Below, piece by piece: positions 1-12,192 of a stretch of 64,000 bases of DNA (positions are counted from its first letter, which is position 1; every line of letters starts with the position of its first letter). Both the position numbers and the translations under genes were made by a program. Below the pieces are notes generated by a model. The model searched no databases and was not told the origin of the DNA. It saw only the letters and a list, made by a program, of their open reading frames with translations. The stretch is from Lunularia cruciata (Eukaryota > Streptophyta > Marchantiopsida > Lunulariales > Lunulariaceae). The stretch lies in contig OX419760.1 in the NCBI GenBank assembly GCA_948567375.1, forward strand, positions 10,850,001-10,914,000, in the 5' to 3' direction.

Positions 1-2566
1 CAGGTTCTCTTGCCGAAGAAGATCCACATGACCCCGAATATAGCCCAACGAGCTGCATCACGCGGCAGCGCAAACCAAATTGTCATGATGTAAATTGGAT
101 GAAGTTGAAACTTCTTTATGTGATGCATTTTCCTTCTCAGCTTCTAATCCCTTAATTGCGGAAGAGTCCTTACTTCAATGCTATCACATTTGGTATACAA
201 ATCGAACGTGATCCCCTGATCCTCTAGTACTATGGAAGGAATCCCAGGCAAAATGTTTGAGAGCAAAAGTCGAAGCATTCAAGATCCTGTAGTTTAAAAA
301 GCTTTGCAGCCCATGTCCCTCGGTGTACGACATGCGGTCGCACTGAATAGTGGAGGGAAGAGCATTTGGTGCCCAACCGATGGTCTAAATTCAAGCAATT
401 CCACTGATGAGTATCTAGTACGACCTACAGTAGAGCAAGTATTGAGAAGCAACACGTACCGAAAAGAACGCCAAAAATCAGCGCAAGAAACGCGAGACAG
501 AAGTAGAGAACTGCCAACTTGCACCAATGTGGGAAGATAGGGAAAAGACAGCATGCGAGCGTCACAATAGGCACCGAGAATGAGAGAATGGTTTGCCACA
601 AGGGGCGCCGCCTTTCATAGGTCCATGCGTAAAAGGCATCATCGCCCGAGAAGCTCTGATCCTGTTTGTGATTCGGCAGCAACAGAGCAATACCATGAAT
701 GGTTGCTATCAGAAGTCATTATCGGTGAGTTAAGTCTTAAAACCTAGCAAAACAGGACCGCTGCAAAGGTCGAGTAAATTCTACAACTTCAGTTTGTGGG
801 ACTTCAGAACTACATATACAAGTTGTCAATCGTGAAGGGAAGTTCTGATGAGTAACTAATCATCAAAAATATATCTGCTTGACCTCAGCAGGGTCGGTGT
901 TGCAGAATATTCTCCAAACTTATAAGCACAAACGTATGCTCGTAAAGGAAGTAGACATGAAAAAAGTAAAACACAAAATGCTTACCTGGCAAAGTTCAAT
1001 GCGGGCAGGCCATTTTGATAGTTTCTTCTTGCCTGGACGTACAGTTCTCACAACCCTACCACATCGAAGTACGAGCTTTCGCTTCAAAAGAAGGTTTCCG
1101 AGAGTCTCTGGATCATCATCTGAAGGCCGTTCGTTCTTCAACACATCCATCACCTCGGGAAATTTATTGAGCAGCTCCACAAAGTCCTTCCCTCGAAAAT
1201 ACTCAACTCGTGCTTCGAGCAAAACAGCCCAACGAGATTCGAGCTCCTTATGCTCTCTCAGCTTATCTGCGAACCCTTTGACAGGATCCACCTCCTTCGC
1301 TGCTGCCTGGACAACGCATAGCGAGCTTCTGTAAGTGACAGGCAAAGTCTACAAAAATTGGGAGGACAACTAGCTAATACTAACCGCTGTGAGCAATTCG
1401 ACAGGCGATGGATGCATTCCTGAGCAACAGAAGGGTCTTCTGATAGAGAAACGTATGAAATACACAAATTTTGACTCATAGAGCTACTTCTTGCATATCC
1501 AGTATACTCACTATCGGTGAAATTCATTAAGAGTATTCCTTAATAAGACCGGCCCTCCGAGTAGAGATACCAAGCTATAACTTCTGTCAATGGTTGCATG
1601 CACTAAAAGTCCATCGCTCCCCTCAATGTAAAATCGTTCATATTCCGCTGGGTCGACAAGCCGCATGAAAGCTTTCTACAAAAGTATGATTACAAGTAAT
1701 CTTCTACCCAAATCTGAAGTTCAGATTTCTTTGATCTTAGATTCAGAGGTCACTGTCTATATCTCAAGTTCATATACAGTAGAGCTCAACCGGCTTGGGT
1801 ATTTAAGAATGGCACAACGATTTAACTACAGACCCAAATTACTTTGTCCTTCATCTTCGTAGTCGTAAGCTCTGTGCGAAGATGGTAACTGCGGGAAACA
1901 CGTGAAACCTTATCACAGAGTAAAGTGGAGAAAAAACTGATGCTTGATGCAAAGTCCGTGGGGCAGCTTTGATTTTAGACCCACGAGGGATTCCTATAAG
2001 GCGTCTTCCATTTGATTTTCTCCCGTGAAAATTGGAAGCATAAAGTCATGACCCAACGAGTTAAATTAACCAGTTGAGGAAAATGCATGGTCACCTCCTT
2101 GACTGCGAATTCATATCCTACCAGCATTTGACAAAATTGACACACAGTGTGCAACACACCGACTGAGGTCGACCGCAAAGCAAAAACTGGCAAGAACTAC
2201 AGAGTAATCCTCGTCAGGAACCGTTAACACCTCCGAAGCATAAGTAGTGGCCAACGTTAACCTATGATGACTTTCATCAACGCATGTATCACCTTCAGTG
2301 TGTCAAAAATTATGAACTTAAGTGACTATTAAAGCAAAATCCAGAATACAGCAGGAAACTACGATCAAAGAAGTGAATAGAAGAAAACGTGAAATGCGGA
2401 TCCAAATGATGCAGAAAAACCTTTTGGCTTTCTAACAATTAATCTCAGAGGCCACTACGACTGTAAACCTCAGCACGAGCAACAGGAGACAAATAAGAGA
2501 GGCAAGTACCTTAGTTTGCCCTGGTGCTGCTCCATCAATCCGGTCGGAAGTTTTCTTCTTAGCCAT
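1..2566 (-). CDS. SEC62: SEC62 translocation protein, 5' part (partial, four exons visible)
   Basis: Sec62 is an ER-membrane partner of the Sec61/Sec63 translocon, needed for post-translational protein import into the ER. Exons read on the minus strand: 2566-2510 (start MAKKKTSDR), 1306-986, 661-460 and 52 to the window edge. All junctions are GT-AG and the phases agree (0, 0, 1). Exon 2 carries the conserved cytosolic block with SRWAVL, VEYFRGKDF and RPGKKKLSKWPA. Exon 3 has AWTYERRRPLWQ followed by the first hydrophobic hairpin (IVTLACCLFPIFPH, then LAVLYFCLAFLALIF). Exon 4 begins ARWAIFG and reaches FFGKRTW, as plant Sec62 does. The exon 2 acceptor at 1306 is chosen for phase; a small extra exon in 1335-2509 cannot be excluded. 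The C-terminus lies outside the window. Family assignment is secure; the exact acceptor of exon 2 is less so. Confidence 0.9.
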
Positions 2567-4153
2567 GAGTTACCCAATAGATAATTCCTCACCACCAGCA
2601 AAATTTCACGTCCCCTATACTTCTTCCTCCTCTCGTTACGCAATCCAATTCACGAACCTCGTGAAATCACGAACGATTGCGCTGCAAATATTCGAAGTCG
2701 CAACAAGGGCCCCTACTGTCGTGCCAATGGACTGCAGGGGTGGAGTCAACAGAACTGTTCGGAATTGTGTTGTGCTGGCTCGCCGGCTAAGCACTCGATC
2801 TGCCCTGCCTACTGCCAGGTCTTCCTCTCGTCCTTTCTCGAAGAGTTTAACAAACGTCAAGAATACTGGCCAAGGAAGGTTAGTCCTGTACGCAGTCTTT
2901 GCTTCCTTCTCAACCGCGTATCGGTGAACATCAACCCCGTACCAGAGCATTTTCACGTGAGTCGAATAACAACGGAAACAATCATACCTAAGGCATCTCC
3001 AACGCAACATGGTAAAATAAAAAATTGTTAGTTTATCAATTGTTTCCGTTTTGCTCTAAATTCTTTCCACTTGTTTGTTCCAAAACGGTAAATATTATAT
3101 CGGGGAGTAAGAAAACGTTTATTTCTCATGGTGAATTTGGGAAATATATCGGACACTTTATAATTTGACAAGTTTTCTACCTTGTTAAAGTAATGTTTGG
3201 TTGGCATGAATTCCATGAATTCATTGCCATTTGTAATTGTTTGAATCAACATAACAAAAAGGAATTGAAAGGGTCGGAATTGAATCTGTTTGCGGAGGAA
3301 GTCAAGAAGTGTTGTTGTGGCATCCCACCCCAATCATTCCATCCAAGACTGAATTCGCGTATCCCTGGGAGGTAACTTCGATGACTATGAACATGTTCAC
3401 CTTGTGCGAAATTTGCTCCATATCTCCCCAAGATCTTACAGTTGGTACTGGTCAAAAAGGACTATGCCTTATGGAGTTCAATCTGTTCTCATTTCAACCA
3501 AGCACGTCTTGAGCTATCAAATGTGAGACCATTTCGTTTATTGGAGTTGAAATGAGCCATTCAACAAAAATTGATTGATATTCACAAAAAGACGTTTGGG
3601 AATATCATCCTCGTAGGCATCATAAAGAATCAAATAAAAAATTATCATTGTTTCCATTACAACGGTTACAGGTGTAATCTAGAAACAGTAGAATGAGCGT
3701 CTGTACCACTCTTTACTTCCTACCATTGAGTGCGCGAATCTTCAAACTTTAAACCCTATACCACTTGCAAAACGTTAGTGAGAAGGTATATGTAGTGAAG
3801 GTATATTCGGCGTGGATTGAAAATGAAAGTAACGGCGTATTTGTTGTTATTGCACGGCCAACTTATCTCCTGATATACCATGTTGATGTGGAAATGCTCT
3901 TAACGGAAGACCGACCAAGACTAAAGATACAAGAAGAATGTAAAAGAACTAGCATATGTAAACAAAATGAGAATAAAATAAATTGAAAAACGTAAAGGGG
4001 GATAAAATATCTGATTATGGTCGTTATCCATGAATGAAGAAACAAAACTAAGTAGGTTCTGCAATGAAAAACACTACACAACCGGTTTTGGATAATGGTT
4101 CCTCTAAAATTTCATTATAAAAGGAACAGCCCGCAATTGCTCCTTTTCCTTCA
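2567..4153. other. Intergenic: upstream of SEC62, no gene recognised
   Basis: This 1.6 kb stretch holds SEC62 upstream sequence and then AT-rich DNA up to the Copia-1 LTR. Short open frames near 2636-3010 and 3028-3333 (minus) lack recognisable domains, and the second has the biased composition of AT-rich noncoding DNA. I see no RNA gene or clear promoter element. Confidence 0.5.
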
Positions 4154-4648
4154 TGATTAGAACCTTTCTTCCTAGTCTTTGAAGTAGATGGTCTATCCTC
4201 AATCATTCGGGCTTTTGATGTATCAGACATCCTAGCACTCAACTTTCCTAGTCTCACGGAGCAGACAATCTTGATTGCACATAACAATACTTAACTCACA
4301 CTCTCTCAAAGGCTTCAAAGGTAATACACACCAATTCACTCATGTAGCACTAATAGTCTCCAACATTAAGATAGCACAAAGCACTCCTGAAGATGATTTT
4401 AGGCAGCTTAGAGCTTCATGAAATGCTATAGGTTGGTGTTGGGAATCACCCGTGTAGAAAAACTTACAAAAACAAGAGATGAAAGCACTCTTATATACAC
4501 TAGAAAAAATCCTAGGTGGTTGCTTTGCATAACTCTAATTAGGGTTGCACTGCACATTACCCTAAATATCTAGCAGAGCTTCTAGAGGAATGTAACAAAG
4601 CCCTAAAAGTAGAGAAGTCACTAAACTAGAGATTAACTAAATTTAACA
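4154..4648 (-). repeat. Copia-1 3' LTR (copy 1)
   Basis: Read on the minus strand the LTR starts TGTTAAATTTAG after the purine-rich end of the RNase H gene and ends at AATCA. The boundaries are set by alignment with the TSD-flanked solo LTR of the same family at 39663-40202. Its distal part contains the conserved reading frame beginning MSDTSK, which is the gag N-terminus of this family. Confidence 0.8.
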
Positions 4649-4689
4649 CTCCCATATAATGAGAGTTTAGGACAATTTCCATTTCTACT

Positions 4690-7240
4690 ACACATATCAT
4701 GTGTTTATCTTTAGGTAGTGCTTTTGTAAACACATCTGTTGTCATCTCTTGTGTAGGACAATAAACTAACTTCACAACATTCTCCTTTTCTTTCTCCTCT
4801 ACAAATCTTCTTCTAATCTCAATGTGCTTAGTCCTTGGGTGATGTACAGGATGTTTGTTGAGTGCTATACTTCATGTATTGTCACAATACAATGTAGTAG
4901 GACTTTCCTGCTCAAAACCCAACTCCTTAAGAAGTCTCTTGTTCTAGATGACTTCTTCAATAGTATTTGAGGCAACCATAAATTCTACCTAAGTAGTAAA
5001 CAATGCAACATATGTTTGTTGTTTACTACTCCTGCTGATTGCTCCACCACTAAGCATGATTACATATCCACTAGTTGATCTACTATTATTTGTGTCATCT
5101 CCCTAACTAGCATCTGTATATGCTTCAAGTTTAGAAGCAAGTATGTTCCCTTGCTTTCTATACTCCAAGAATGCATCTTGAGTACCCTTTAAGTACCTGA
5201 ATACTCTCTTTATACCTTTCCAATGTACTTGTGCAGGGTCGCTAGTATAAATAGCTAGTGCTCCCACTGCATTGCATATATTTGGTCTAGTACAAACCAT
5301 GATAAACATCAAAGAACCAAGGGCACTCTAATGCAACACTTTGTCATAGAGATTCACCTCCCCATCTATGATTCTATTGTGCTTCCACTCCATATCAAGA
5401 GGTGTAGAGACAAGATTCAACTCTGTCATCTGATACTTAGCTAGTATGGATCTCACATATTGTAGTTGCTCTGTTAGGATCCAGATCCATCCTGCTTCTC
5501 TGTCTTTGCTCACTTTGATTCCCAAAATGAGTTTTACAGGACCAAGGATAGTCATTTCAAAAATAGACCACAAGAAATCTATCACTCGTTTGATAGATTC
5601 ACCATTCCACAATAGTAATAGATCATCTACATATACAGTTATGTATACATCATCTCTAGTATACACACTCATGTTAGAATCTACTCGTTTGAAATCCTGC
5701 TCTCTCAAGTATGAGTCCAGTTTCTCATACCAGGCTTTAGGAGCTTGCTTAAGACCATATAAAGCCTTCTTAAGCAAGCATACTTTTCCTTTGCCTTTAG
5801 TATATCCATCTAGAACATCCATGTAAATAGACTCTCTCAAATCTCCATTGAGAAAGGTTGTTTTCACATCTAACTGCTCCACTTCCCAATCTCCCTCTAC
5901 TGCAAGAGCTAGAAGCATGCAAAAAGATCCATACTTGGCAACAAATGCAAAAACTTTTGAATAATCTATCAATGCTTTTTGATTGAAGCCCTTTGCAACA
6001 AGTATTGCCTTGTACTTCAAGATCTCATTCTCAGCTCCATGTTTGACCCTAAAATTTATAGCCAATTACTTTCCTACCTGGTGACAAATCAGCTAGTACC
6101 CATGTACCATTAGTCTAAAGAGACTTCTTCTCTTTAGCTACAGCCAACTTCCATTGACTCAAATTTGGTCTGAGCATAGATTGCTATAAAGTGTCTAGAT
6201 CACAATCTTCATGATAGATGTAATATTCATCTAACATCTCTTTTGATAGAAAGCCAAGTCTATCAAGAGGTTTTCTATCCTTCTATGATCTTCTTGGCTC
6301 TAGGCCCAAAAGTTTCATGTCATCTCTTGACATCTCATGAATCTCACTCAAAGATTTTGCTTCTGCAGTTTGCTTTTGGGAGTCATCCTCTATAGTATTA
6401 AAATCAGAAACCACCATCTATATAGGCCTTGTGATCCTTTTGTACACCTTCAGACTCTCCTTTGGTGAACCATCAACTTCAGGTAGAGATTGCTCTTCTG
6501 ATGATTGATATGAAAAACTGACTTTGCAGCTTGGAAAGATAGGTTGACCAGGCTGATCAAACTGATCAGTTTGCTTCTGCAACTCATCATTGTTCTCACT
6601 CCAAGTCCTCAATTCATCAAGGAGTACATCTCTACTTCTGATGATCTGTCCAGACTTAGGATTTTATAGAAGATATCCTTTCAATCCCTCTTCATATCTT
6701 ACAAAAAGCATTCTCTTAGCCTTCTTTGTGAACTTCCTCCTTTGCTCCTTAGGAATATGAACATAAGTAGGACATCCAACAAATTTCAGAGCTAAAAGAT
6801 TAGGTTTCTTACTACTCCAACATTCTTTAGGAGTTCTTCCTTGCAATGATGTGGTACCATTGATATTTCTAAGGAAATTTGCAGTGTTAATTACAACACC
6901 CCAAAACTTTCTCTCCAACTTGGCATGTTGAAGCATGGCCAATGCTTTGTCCACCAATGTCCTATTCAACCTTTTTTCCATTCCATTTTGTGCAGGATTG
7001 TCTCTAGCAGTATAGTCAAGGAGAATTCCTTTCTTTGATAGAAAAGAGATGAATTCCTCATTCCTATACTCTCTACCTCCATCTGTTCTCAATTGCTTGA
7101 CTCTCTTTGTGGTATGCAACTCAGCCATGGCTACAAACTTCTAGAATTTTTACAACACTTCATCCTTGCTTTTCATGAGATAGAAAAAGCTCTTTCTACC
7201 GTAATCATCCACAACGGAAATATAGTAGGCTGCTCCACTC
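4690..7240 (-). pseudogene. Copia-1 pol remnant: integrase core, RT, RNase H
   Basis: The frames in order (minus) are: integrase core with LRTDGGREYRNEEF and NRTLVDKALAML (7240-6664), a Ser/Gln-rich linker (6612-6418), RT with LVAKGFNQKA, FLNGDLRESIYM and VYVDDLLLLWN (6065-5328), and RNase H with SGYVIMLSGGAI and TEAEFM below 5312. The YVDD box is intact. A TAG replaces Gln in the (Y/H)QSALGSL motif near 5328, and a TAG follows AYTDAS near 5103. It cannot encode a full polyprotein. Confidence 0.85.
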
Positions 7241-7344
7241 TGTAAAAGACCGAATCTGAGGAGAGAAATAGGAGAATGGAAACTTACATTGGGACACTTG
7301 AATGAGGGAAAAATCAGAATGCCTAGCATGAGCTTTGGCTTTGG

Positions 7345-7353
7345 TATTTATAG
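7345..7353 (-). promoter_or_regulatory. TATA box in Gypsy-1 3' LTR
   Basis: CTATAAATA on the minus strand, in the transcriptional direction of the element. It lies just downstream of the GAA/TTC arrays. The same sequence sits at 12568-12576 in the 5' LTR. This is the expected core promoter of U3. Confidence 0.65.
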
Positions 7354-7367
7354 GTAGCATACAAGGC

Positions 7368-7597
7368 CCTTGAGAAGCTTCTCAAGAAGCTTCCTCAAGC
7401 CACTTTCTTAGAGTGCAAGCCAAGTTAACTAGGAAGCTTCTCAAGAAGCTTCCTTCTAGAAGCCGTGTACTTGGCGTGCAAGCTAAGCTAGTTGGAAGCT
7501 TCTAGAAGCTTCCTTCTAGAAGCTACCTGCTTAGGGTGCAAGTTAACTAGTTGGGAAGCTTCCCAAGAAGCTTTTTAGATGCTTCTAGAATATTCTA
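7368..7597 (-). promoter_or_regulatory. Heat-shock-element-like arrays in Gypsy-1 LTR
   Basis: The LTR has four clusters of alternating GAA and TTC blocks. The best has four units in perfect 5-bp phase (GAA 7495, TTC 7500, GAA 7505, TTC 7510). Another has three (TTC 7583, GAA 7588, TTC 7593). Further GAAGCTTC pairs lie at about 7372-7394 and 7432-7463. This is the binding pattern of plant heat-shock factors, and the arrays lie immediately upstream of the TATA box on the element's strand. The 66-bp-scale spacing of the clusters suggests internal tandem duplication. Function is inferred. Confidence 0.7.
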
Positions 7598-7699
7598 GGC
7601 TATTTTGTCTTATTCTCTACTTCATAAGCCCGACTAACTTCGTCATTGAACTCCATATTGTTACATATTCCCCCGCCGCTAGTTGGTGATGTCCTCGTT

Positions 7700-8250
7700 G
7701 CCAATGAAGCTTCGAATTCCTTGATGGCCATCTGTGCATTTTGGAGGTGAGAAAGAGGTTCCCATGTGGCATCATGAAAGGGATACCCTTTCCAAAGGAC
7801 CTTGTACTCCGTATATTGGCGACGGCCTCGTTGAATATGGCGACATGCAAAGATACGATCAACTTCGTACTCCTCATGATCATTGATAGGGACAGGAAGA
7901 GGGGGAGGTTGGACTCAAGAGGAAAAGGAAGAGGGGTTAGGAACAAAGGGTTTCAACTTGGAAACATGAAAGACAGGATGGATACGCATGTGACAAGGTA
8001 AGGCAAGTCGATAAGCAACAAGAGAGATAATGTGGGTGATATCAAAGGATCCTATCCAATTAGGAGCAAGTTTACAAACTTGGGTATCAAGTGGGAGAGG
8101 GAGGTTACTAGAGGATAACATGACTTTATCACCAACTTCAAAGGTGAGATCACGACGATGATGGTCCGCATATTGTTTTTGGCGATTCTGAGCAACAGGG
8201 AGGTGAGATTTGGCTTGTTGGAGAGATTGGGATATAGTGGTCAAGAATGT
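7700..8250 (-). pseudogene. Gypsy-1 integrase C-terminus and chromodomain
   Basis: On the minus strand the frame with FEVGDKVMLSSSNL and GPF-like GSFDITHI continues to KLKPFVPNP (8244-7915). After a stop or frame change comes EYEVDRIFACRHIQ, then VLWKGYPFHDATWEP (about 7885-7735), a clear chromodomain. Chromodomains at integrase C-termini direct chromoviruses to methylated histone H3. The three aromatic-cage positions are only partly checkable by eye. Confidence 0.85.
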
Positions 8251-8400
8251 AGAAGTATGAGGAACCTGAGAGTGAGGGGGAGCAAGAAGAGAATCTGGAA
8301 TAAGCGGATCTTGGCCAAAATTGAGAAAGAAGGGAGAAAATCTAGTGCTTGCCTCTTTGGAATTGTTGTAGGCAAATTCTACAACTGCAAGACATTCATC

Positions 8401-9207
8401 CTAGTTGGTATGGTGGACATTGACAAAGGCCCGCAACATATCCTCCAATGTACGATTGGTGCGTTTGGTTTGTCTATCAGTTTGAGGATGATAGGCCGTG
8501 GACAAAGCAAGCTTGGTGCCGAGTATCTGGAAGAGTGCTTGCCAAAACTTCTCGGTAAATCGAGGATCACGGTTGGAGATGAGTACACGTGGTATCCCAT
8601 GATGCTTGAAGACATTGTTGAAGTAGATGTACGCTAAGGTTGGAGCATCCACGGTATCACAAGTTGGTGCCAAGTGGATTTGCTTACTAAGCTTATCCAC
8701 AAACACCACAATGGCGGTGTGTCCTTGTTTTGCCTTTGGCAAGGATGTGATGAGATCCAAGCTCACATGCTCCCAACAAGCGGATGGAATGGCAAGTAGT
8801 TGAAGGATTCCACTTAGCTTCTGGTTGCTAGCCTTGTTCCATTGGCAACTCTCACATGACCGGACAAAGTCTCAAACATCTCGTGTCATGTTGGGCCACC
8901 ACCATTGGCGTTGGAGGGTGCCCAAGGTCTTGTCCACTCCCATGTGACCAGCTATTGGTAAATCATGGGCCTCTTGAAGGCGCACAAGTCAAAGATCACC
9001 TTTGGCTGGAACATAGATTTGGTCTGCATGGAATAAAAGGCCTTCCTTGAAGGAGAAGGTGTTGTACTCCTTGTTGTGTGTTGTCAAATGACCTTGTACC
9101 ATTTGGAAGAAGGGATCTGGTTGTAGAGCTGATTGAAACTCATTATGGACCTTAGGGTCAATGGACACCGTTGTAATTGCCGCTGTGATGAGAGGAAGAT
9201 CCTTCAA
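8401..9207 (-). pseudogene. Gypsy-1 integrase (zinc and catalytic core)
   Basis: The frame 8766-8401 has MDLITSLPK, VVFVDKLSKQIHLAP, then SNRDPRF and AYHPQTDRQTKRTNRTLEDMLR. In this family the last motif normally reads Gln-Thr-Glu-Arg; here the codon is AAA, so the catalytic Glu is Lys. An upstream frame (9207-8989) is the RNase H to integrase zinc region with a truncated HHCC part. The integrase is dead from the Glu-to-Lys change alone. Confidence 0.85.
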
Positions 9208-9258
9208 ATCAGGTTGTCGTGATAGAGCATTGGAGATGACATGGAACCGACTTGGTTT

Positions 9259-10440
9259 TTACTCAAGTTTGATGTCAAAAAATTGGAGTTTCTCTTCCCA
9301 TTGATGATGCAGACTCTTCATGTGCTCCAAGTGTAAGGTCTGCAACAATGGTTTGTGATCAGTTCGCATGTTCACTTGTTTCTCCAAGAGATAATGCCTC
9401 CATACCTTGGTGGCATATACCATTGCAAGTTGTTCCTGATCTCGAGCAGAGTAATTTCTTTCAGCTATATTTAGTCGGCAAGACACAAAGGCAATAGGAT
9501 GTAGTCCATCTGGAAATTCCTGTTGCAACACAACTCCAATTGCAAAGTTAGAAGCATCAAAATCAACCACACAAGGTAGTTGAGGATCATATGGTTGAAG
9601 AATAGGTCTTGAAGACACCATATGCTTTAACTTCTGAAATGCTTCTTCATGCTTGGTGGTCCACTGGAAGCTCGAGTTCTTTCCCAAGAGGTCAATCAAT
9701 GGTGCAGCCACATGAGCATAATAGTGGATGAACCGTCGATAAAAACTGGCCAATCCATTGAATGCTCGTAGATTTGTAGCATCCTTTGGGGTAGGCCAAT
9801 CAGTAATGGCCTTGATCTTCTCTTCTTCCATCTTGATCCCCTCTGATGAGATCTTATGACCCAAGAAGGTAACCTCCTTCTGCCAAAAAGCACACTTTGA
9901 CTTCTTGCAATAAAATTTCCACTATTGTAGTCGTCTTAGGACTTCTCGTACATGATTCATGTGTTCTGCCTCTATCCTGCTATAGATTAGGATATCATCT
10001 AAGAACACCACCATGGACCGATCCAATAGTCCCTCTAACACTTGATGCATCTGATCAATGAAGACTGCTGGAGTATTAGTGAGTCCGAAAGGTAGAACTC
10101 TCCATCAAAATGTCCATACCTTGTACGAAAAGCAGTCTTTTGCATGTCCTCTCCTTCAATAGGAATTAGCCAATAGCCGCTATGAAGATCCAGCTTGGAA
10201 AAGTAGCGTGCTCCACTTAGTTGATCAAGCAGGTCATCGATCCGAGGCAAGGGATATGCATTCTTCACGGTTTGCTTATTGAGTCCATGATAATCAATAC
10301 AGAAACAAAGTCCTCCATCCTTCTTTGGAACAAATAGTACCGGTGCTCCCCAAGGAGAGGTACTATGTCATATGAAATCCTTCTCCAACAACTCTGTAAG
10401 TGTTGTTCGCAACTCCTCCAACTCCTTTGGTGAGAGCCGA
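9259..10440 (-). pseudogene. Gypsy-1 reverse transcriptase and RNase H
   Basis: The RT begins with [18 protein letters not shown] and [15 protein letters not shown] (10268-10035), then FLDDILIYS near 9975-10010, and RNase H with RTDHKPLLQTLHLEHM (9864-9259). A frameshift near 10090 breaks the segment before FGLTNAP, and a stop near 9920 precedes the RNase H frame. Order and motifs are those of Ty3/gypsy. Confidence 0.88.
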
Positions 10441-11340
10441 TAGATTGGTCTACTCACTAGAGTACTCCCTGGCAATAACTTGATCTTGAAGGGCATACCT
10501 CGATCGGAGGGTAATTCCTTTGGCAAATCATCCAGAAACACATCTGCAAACTCTTGAACTATTCGATCAACCATTGCTTGATACGGCACTTGGCCCTCCT
10601 CAGATTGTTCTTGTGCAATCGGCTTGATCCACACCGCAAATACAGACTTATCTTCCTCCAAAGCTTGCTCTATGGCTGCTTCATTAACAAACTTCCCTTC
10701 TAGGGACTCATCTCTCTTCCAAGCTTGCTCCATGGTTGCCTTCTTGGCAAACTTCCCATCTTGGGACTCCTCTCCTTTCCAGATTTTCTCTATGGCTACC
10801 TTCTCAACAAACTTCCCATCTTGGGACTGACTATTCTTAGGTGTCTTACTCAGAGATGCCAAACAACCTAATCGGAAATTCCTACCTTGGTGTTGTACTT
10901 GAATTTGGCGTCGGGTCCAATCAAATTGAATCTTATGACGTTCAAGCCAAGGTAGACCCAGAATGATATCATAGTGTAGAGGTGCCACTACAAAGCTCAT
11001 ACACTCCAAATACTTCTTCCCAATCTTGAAGGTAACAGGATGCGAGGTGCGGAATGCAGAACCTTTTCTACCATCCGCCATCATCAAACTGCTTCCAATC
11101 ACTGCTTGATAGGAATACCCAATTCCTTTGCTACTTGCATAGACATGCAATTCTTTGAACTTCCAAAATCAACCAAAATTCTACAACCCCGATTAGATAT
11201 CATACCTTGCAAGTGAAGCAAACTTGCATAGGTCAAGCCTTCAATCCCATTGGAACTAATCAAGCTCCCAGTAGGTGGCTCAAAATCTCCTACTGGGATT
11301 CTTTGTTTCCCTGATCATTCTGCTCCACAACCTCCACTTG
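10440..11340 (-). pseudogene. Gypsy-1 aspartic protease and linker to RT
   Basis: On the minus strand a retropepsin-like segment has ILVDFGSSKN (normal DSG changed to DFG) near 11180 and the C-terminal DIILGLPWLERH near 10950. It is followed by an imperfect repeat of QDGKF(A/V) units (about 10830-10660) and EFADVFLDDLPKELP, the usual lead into RT. The QDGKF repeats look like a local triplication. The active-site change suggests loss of function. Confidence 0.75.
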
Positions 11341-12192
11341 GGCAACTTGTCAAGGTCGTCCATTCTTGAGTGGACATTCAGCAATGCGATGCCCCAACTA
11401 GCAACAATAAAAACAACCACCATTTTGCCGTAGTTTCTCCTTGTCTTCCATGCCCAATGGCCTTTGTTGAATTGCATCAATCTCCATTGGTGCCAGCTCC
11501 TCCACTTGTGTGTAGTGTATTGGTAGGCTTTGTGGGGGTCGAGGTCGAGACAAAGTTGTTGCCACCAAGGAATCAAAATGTTTGGCCAACCGCATGGCTT
11601 CCTCCAAGTGTTGTGGCTCTCGCATGGTTACCTCTAATTTGGTTGCCTTCAAGCCCCTCATGAATCGATCCAGAGCTTCACCTTCCAAAATATCTAGAAT
11701 TTGCATGATGGTGTTTTGGAACTGCGTGATGTAACTTCTTATAGAGCTAATCTGTTTCAACTCTGCCAACTTATCCAGTGCAGCTCGTGTGGCATTTATA
11801 GCTTGGAACCGACTGATTATTGCGCTCTTGAATTCTGCCCATGTCAAGATCGGTGCAACCATTTGTCATTCGGCTTGCTCCACTCGGAATCTCCACCATA
11901 GCTTTGCTGCTCCATCCAATTGGCTAGAAGCCAAGAGAATCTGTTTTTGCTCATCTTGTAGATTGGTAGCTTCAAAATAACGTTCACAATCAAACACAAA
12001 ATTCTCCATTGCACTCGGGAGATTCTTGCCTTCAAATACCTTGGGTTTAGGGAATCTGATCTGATCTTCTCCTTCTCGAATTGGTACTCTCTCCACTTGC
12101 TCTTGTTGTCAAAGATCTCGTTCATCCAACAATCAAGTGAGGTGCTCAATTTGTTGTTGCATAGCAAGGATAACATCAGGTATTGCCGCCAT
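11340..12192 (-). pseudogene. Gypsy-1 gag
   Basis: The likely start is the ATG at 12192 (MAAIPDVILAMQQQ). The gag core follows with FDCERYFEATNLQDEQK, AAKLWWRF and YITQFQNTI. A CCHC zinc knuckle near 11405-11365 reads CFYCC, a TAG stop, then LGHRIAECP; the stop replaces a Gln codon in the knuckle. Frame changes occur near 11870 and 12100. The domain is recognisable but not translatable as one piece. Confidence 0.82.

Larger units (their letters stand above)
4154..7240 (-). mobile_element. Copia-1 element, copy 1, 5'-truncated (3' LTR, RT/RNase H, part of integrase)
   Basis: This is the 3' half of a Ty1/copia element on the minus strand. It reads leftwards from inside the integrase core (7240) through RT and RNase H to a 3' LTR (4154-4648). 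The same family is present on the plus strand at 30771-35615 and as a solo LTR at 39663-40202. The integrase breaks at a GVE-type GAGTGGAGCAGCC stretch exactly where the Gypsy-1 LTR starts. The missing 5' half does not resume on the far side of Gypsy-1, so this is not a simple insertion. Several stops and frame changes make it inactive. Confidence 0.9.
7241..7665 (-). repeat. Gypsy-1 3' LTR
   Basis: The LTR runs TGTAAAAGAC...TTGTTACA on the plus strand and matches 12464-12872 along its length, with small indels. The polypurine tract (GCGGCGGGGGAA on the minus strand) abuts its right end. It contains a TATA box and heat-shock-like palindrome arrays, annotated separately. Confidence 0.92.

Noticed and set aside
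3028-3333. Small protein-coding gene (101 codons, minus)
   Set aside because: The peptide has the biased composition of AT-rich noncoding DNA, no recognisable domain and no neighbouring exon signals.
7381-7600. CRISPR-like or simple satellite array in the Gypsy-1 LTR
   Set aside because: Units are short imperfect palindromes within an LTR, present in both LTRs and positioned at the promoter.
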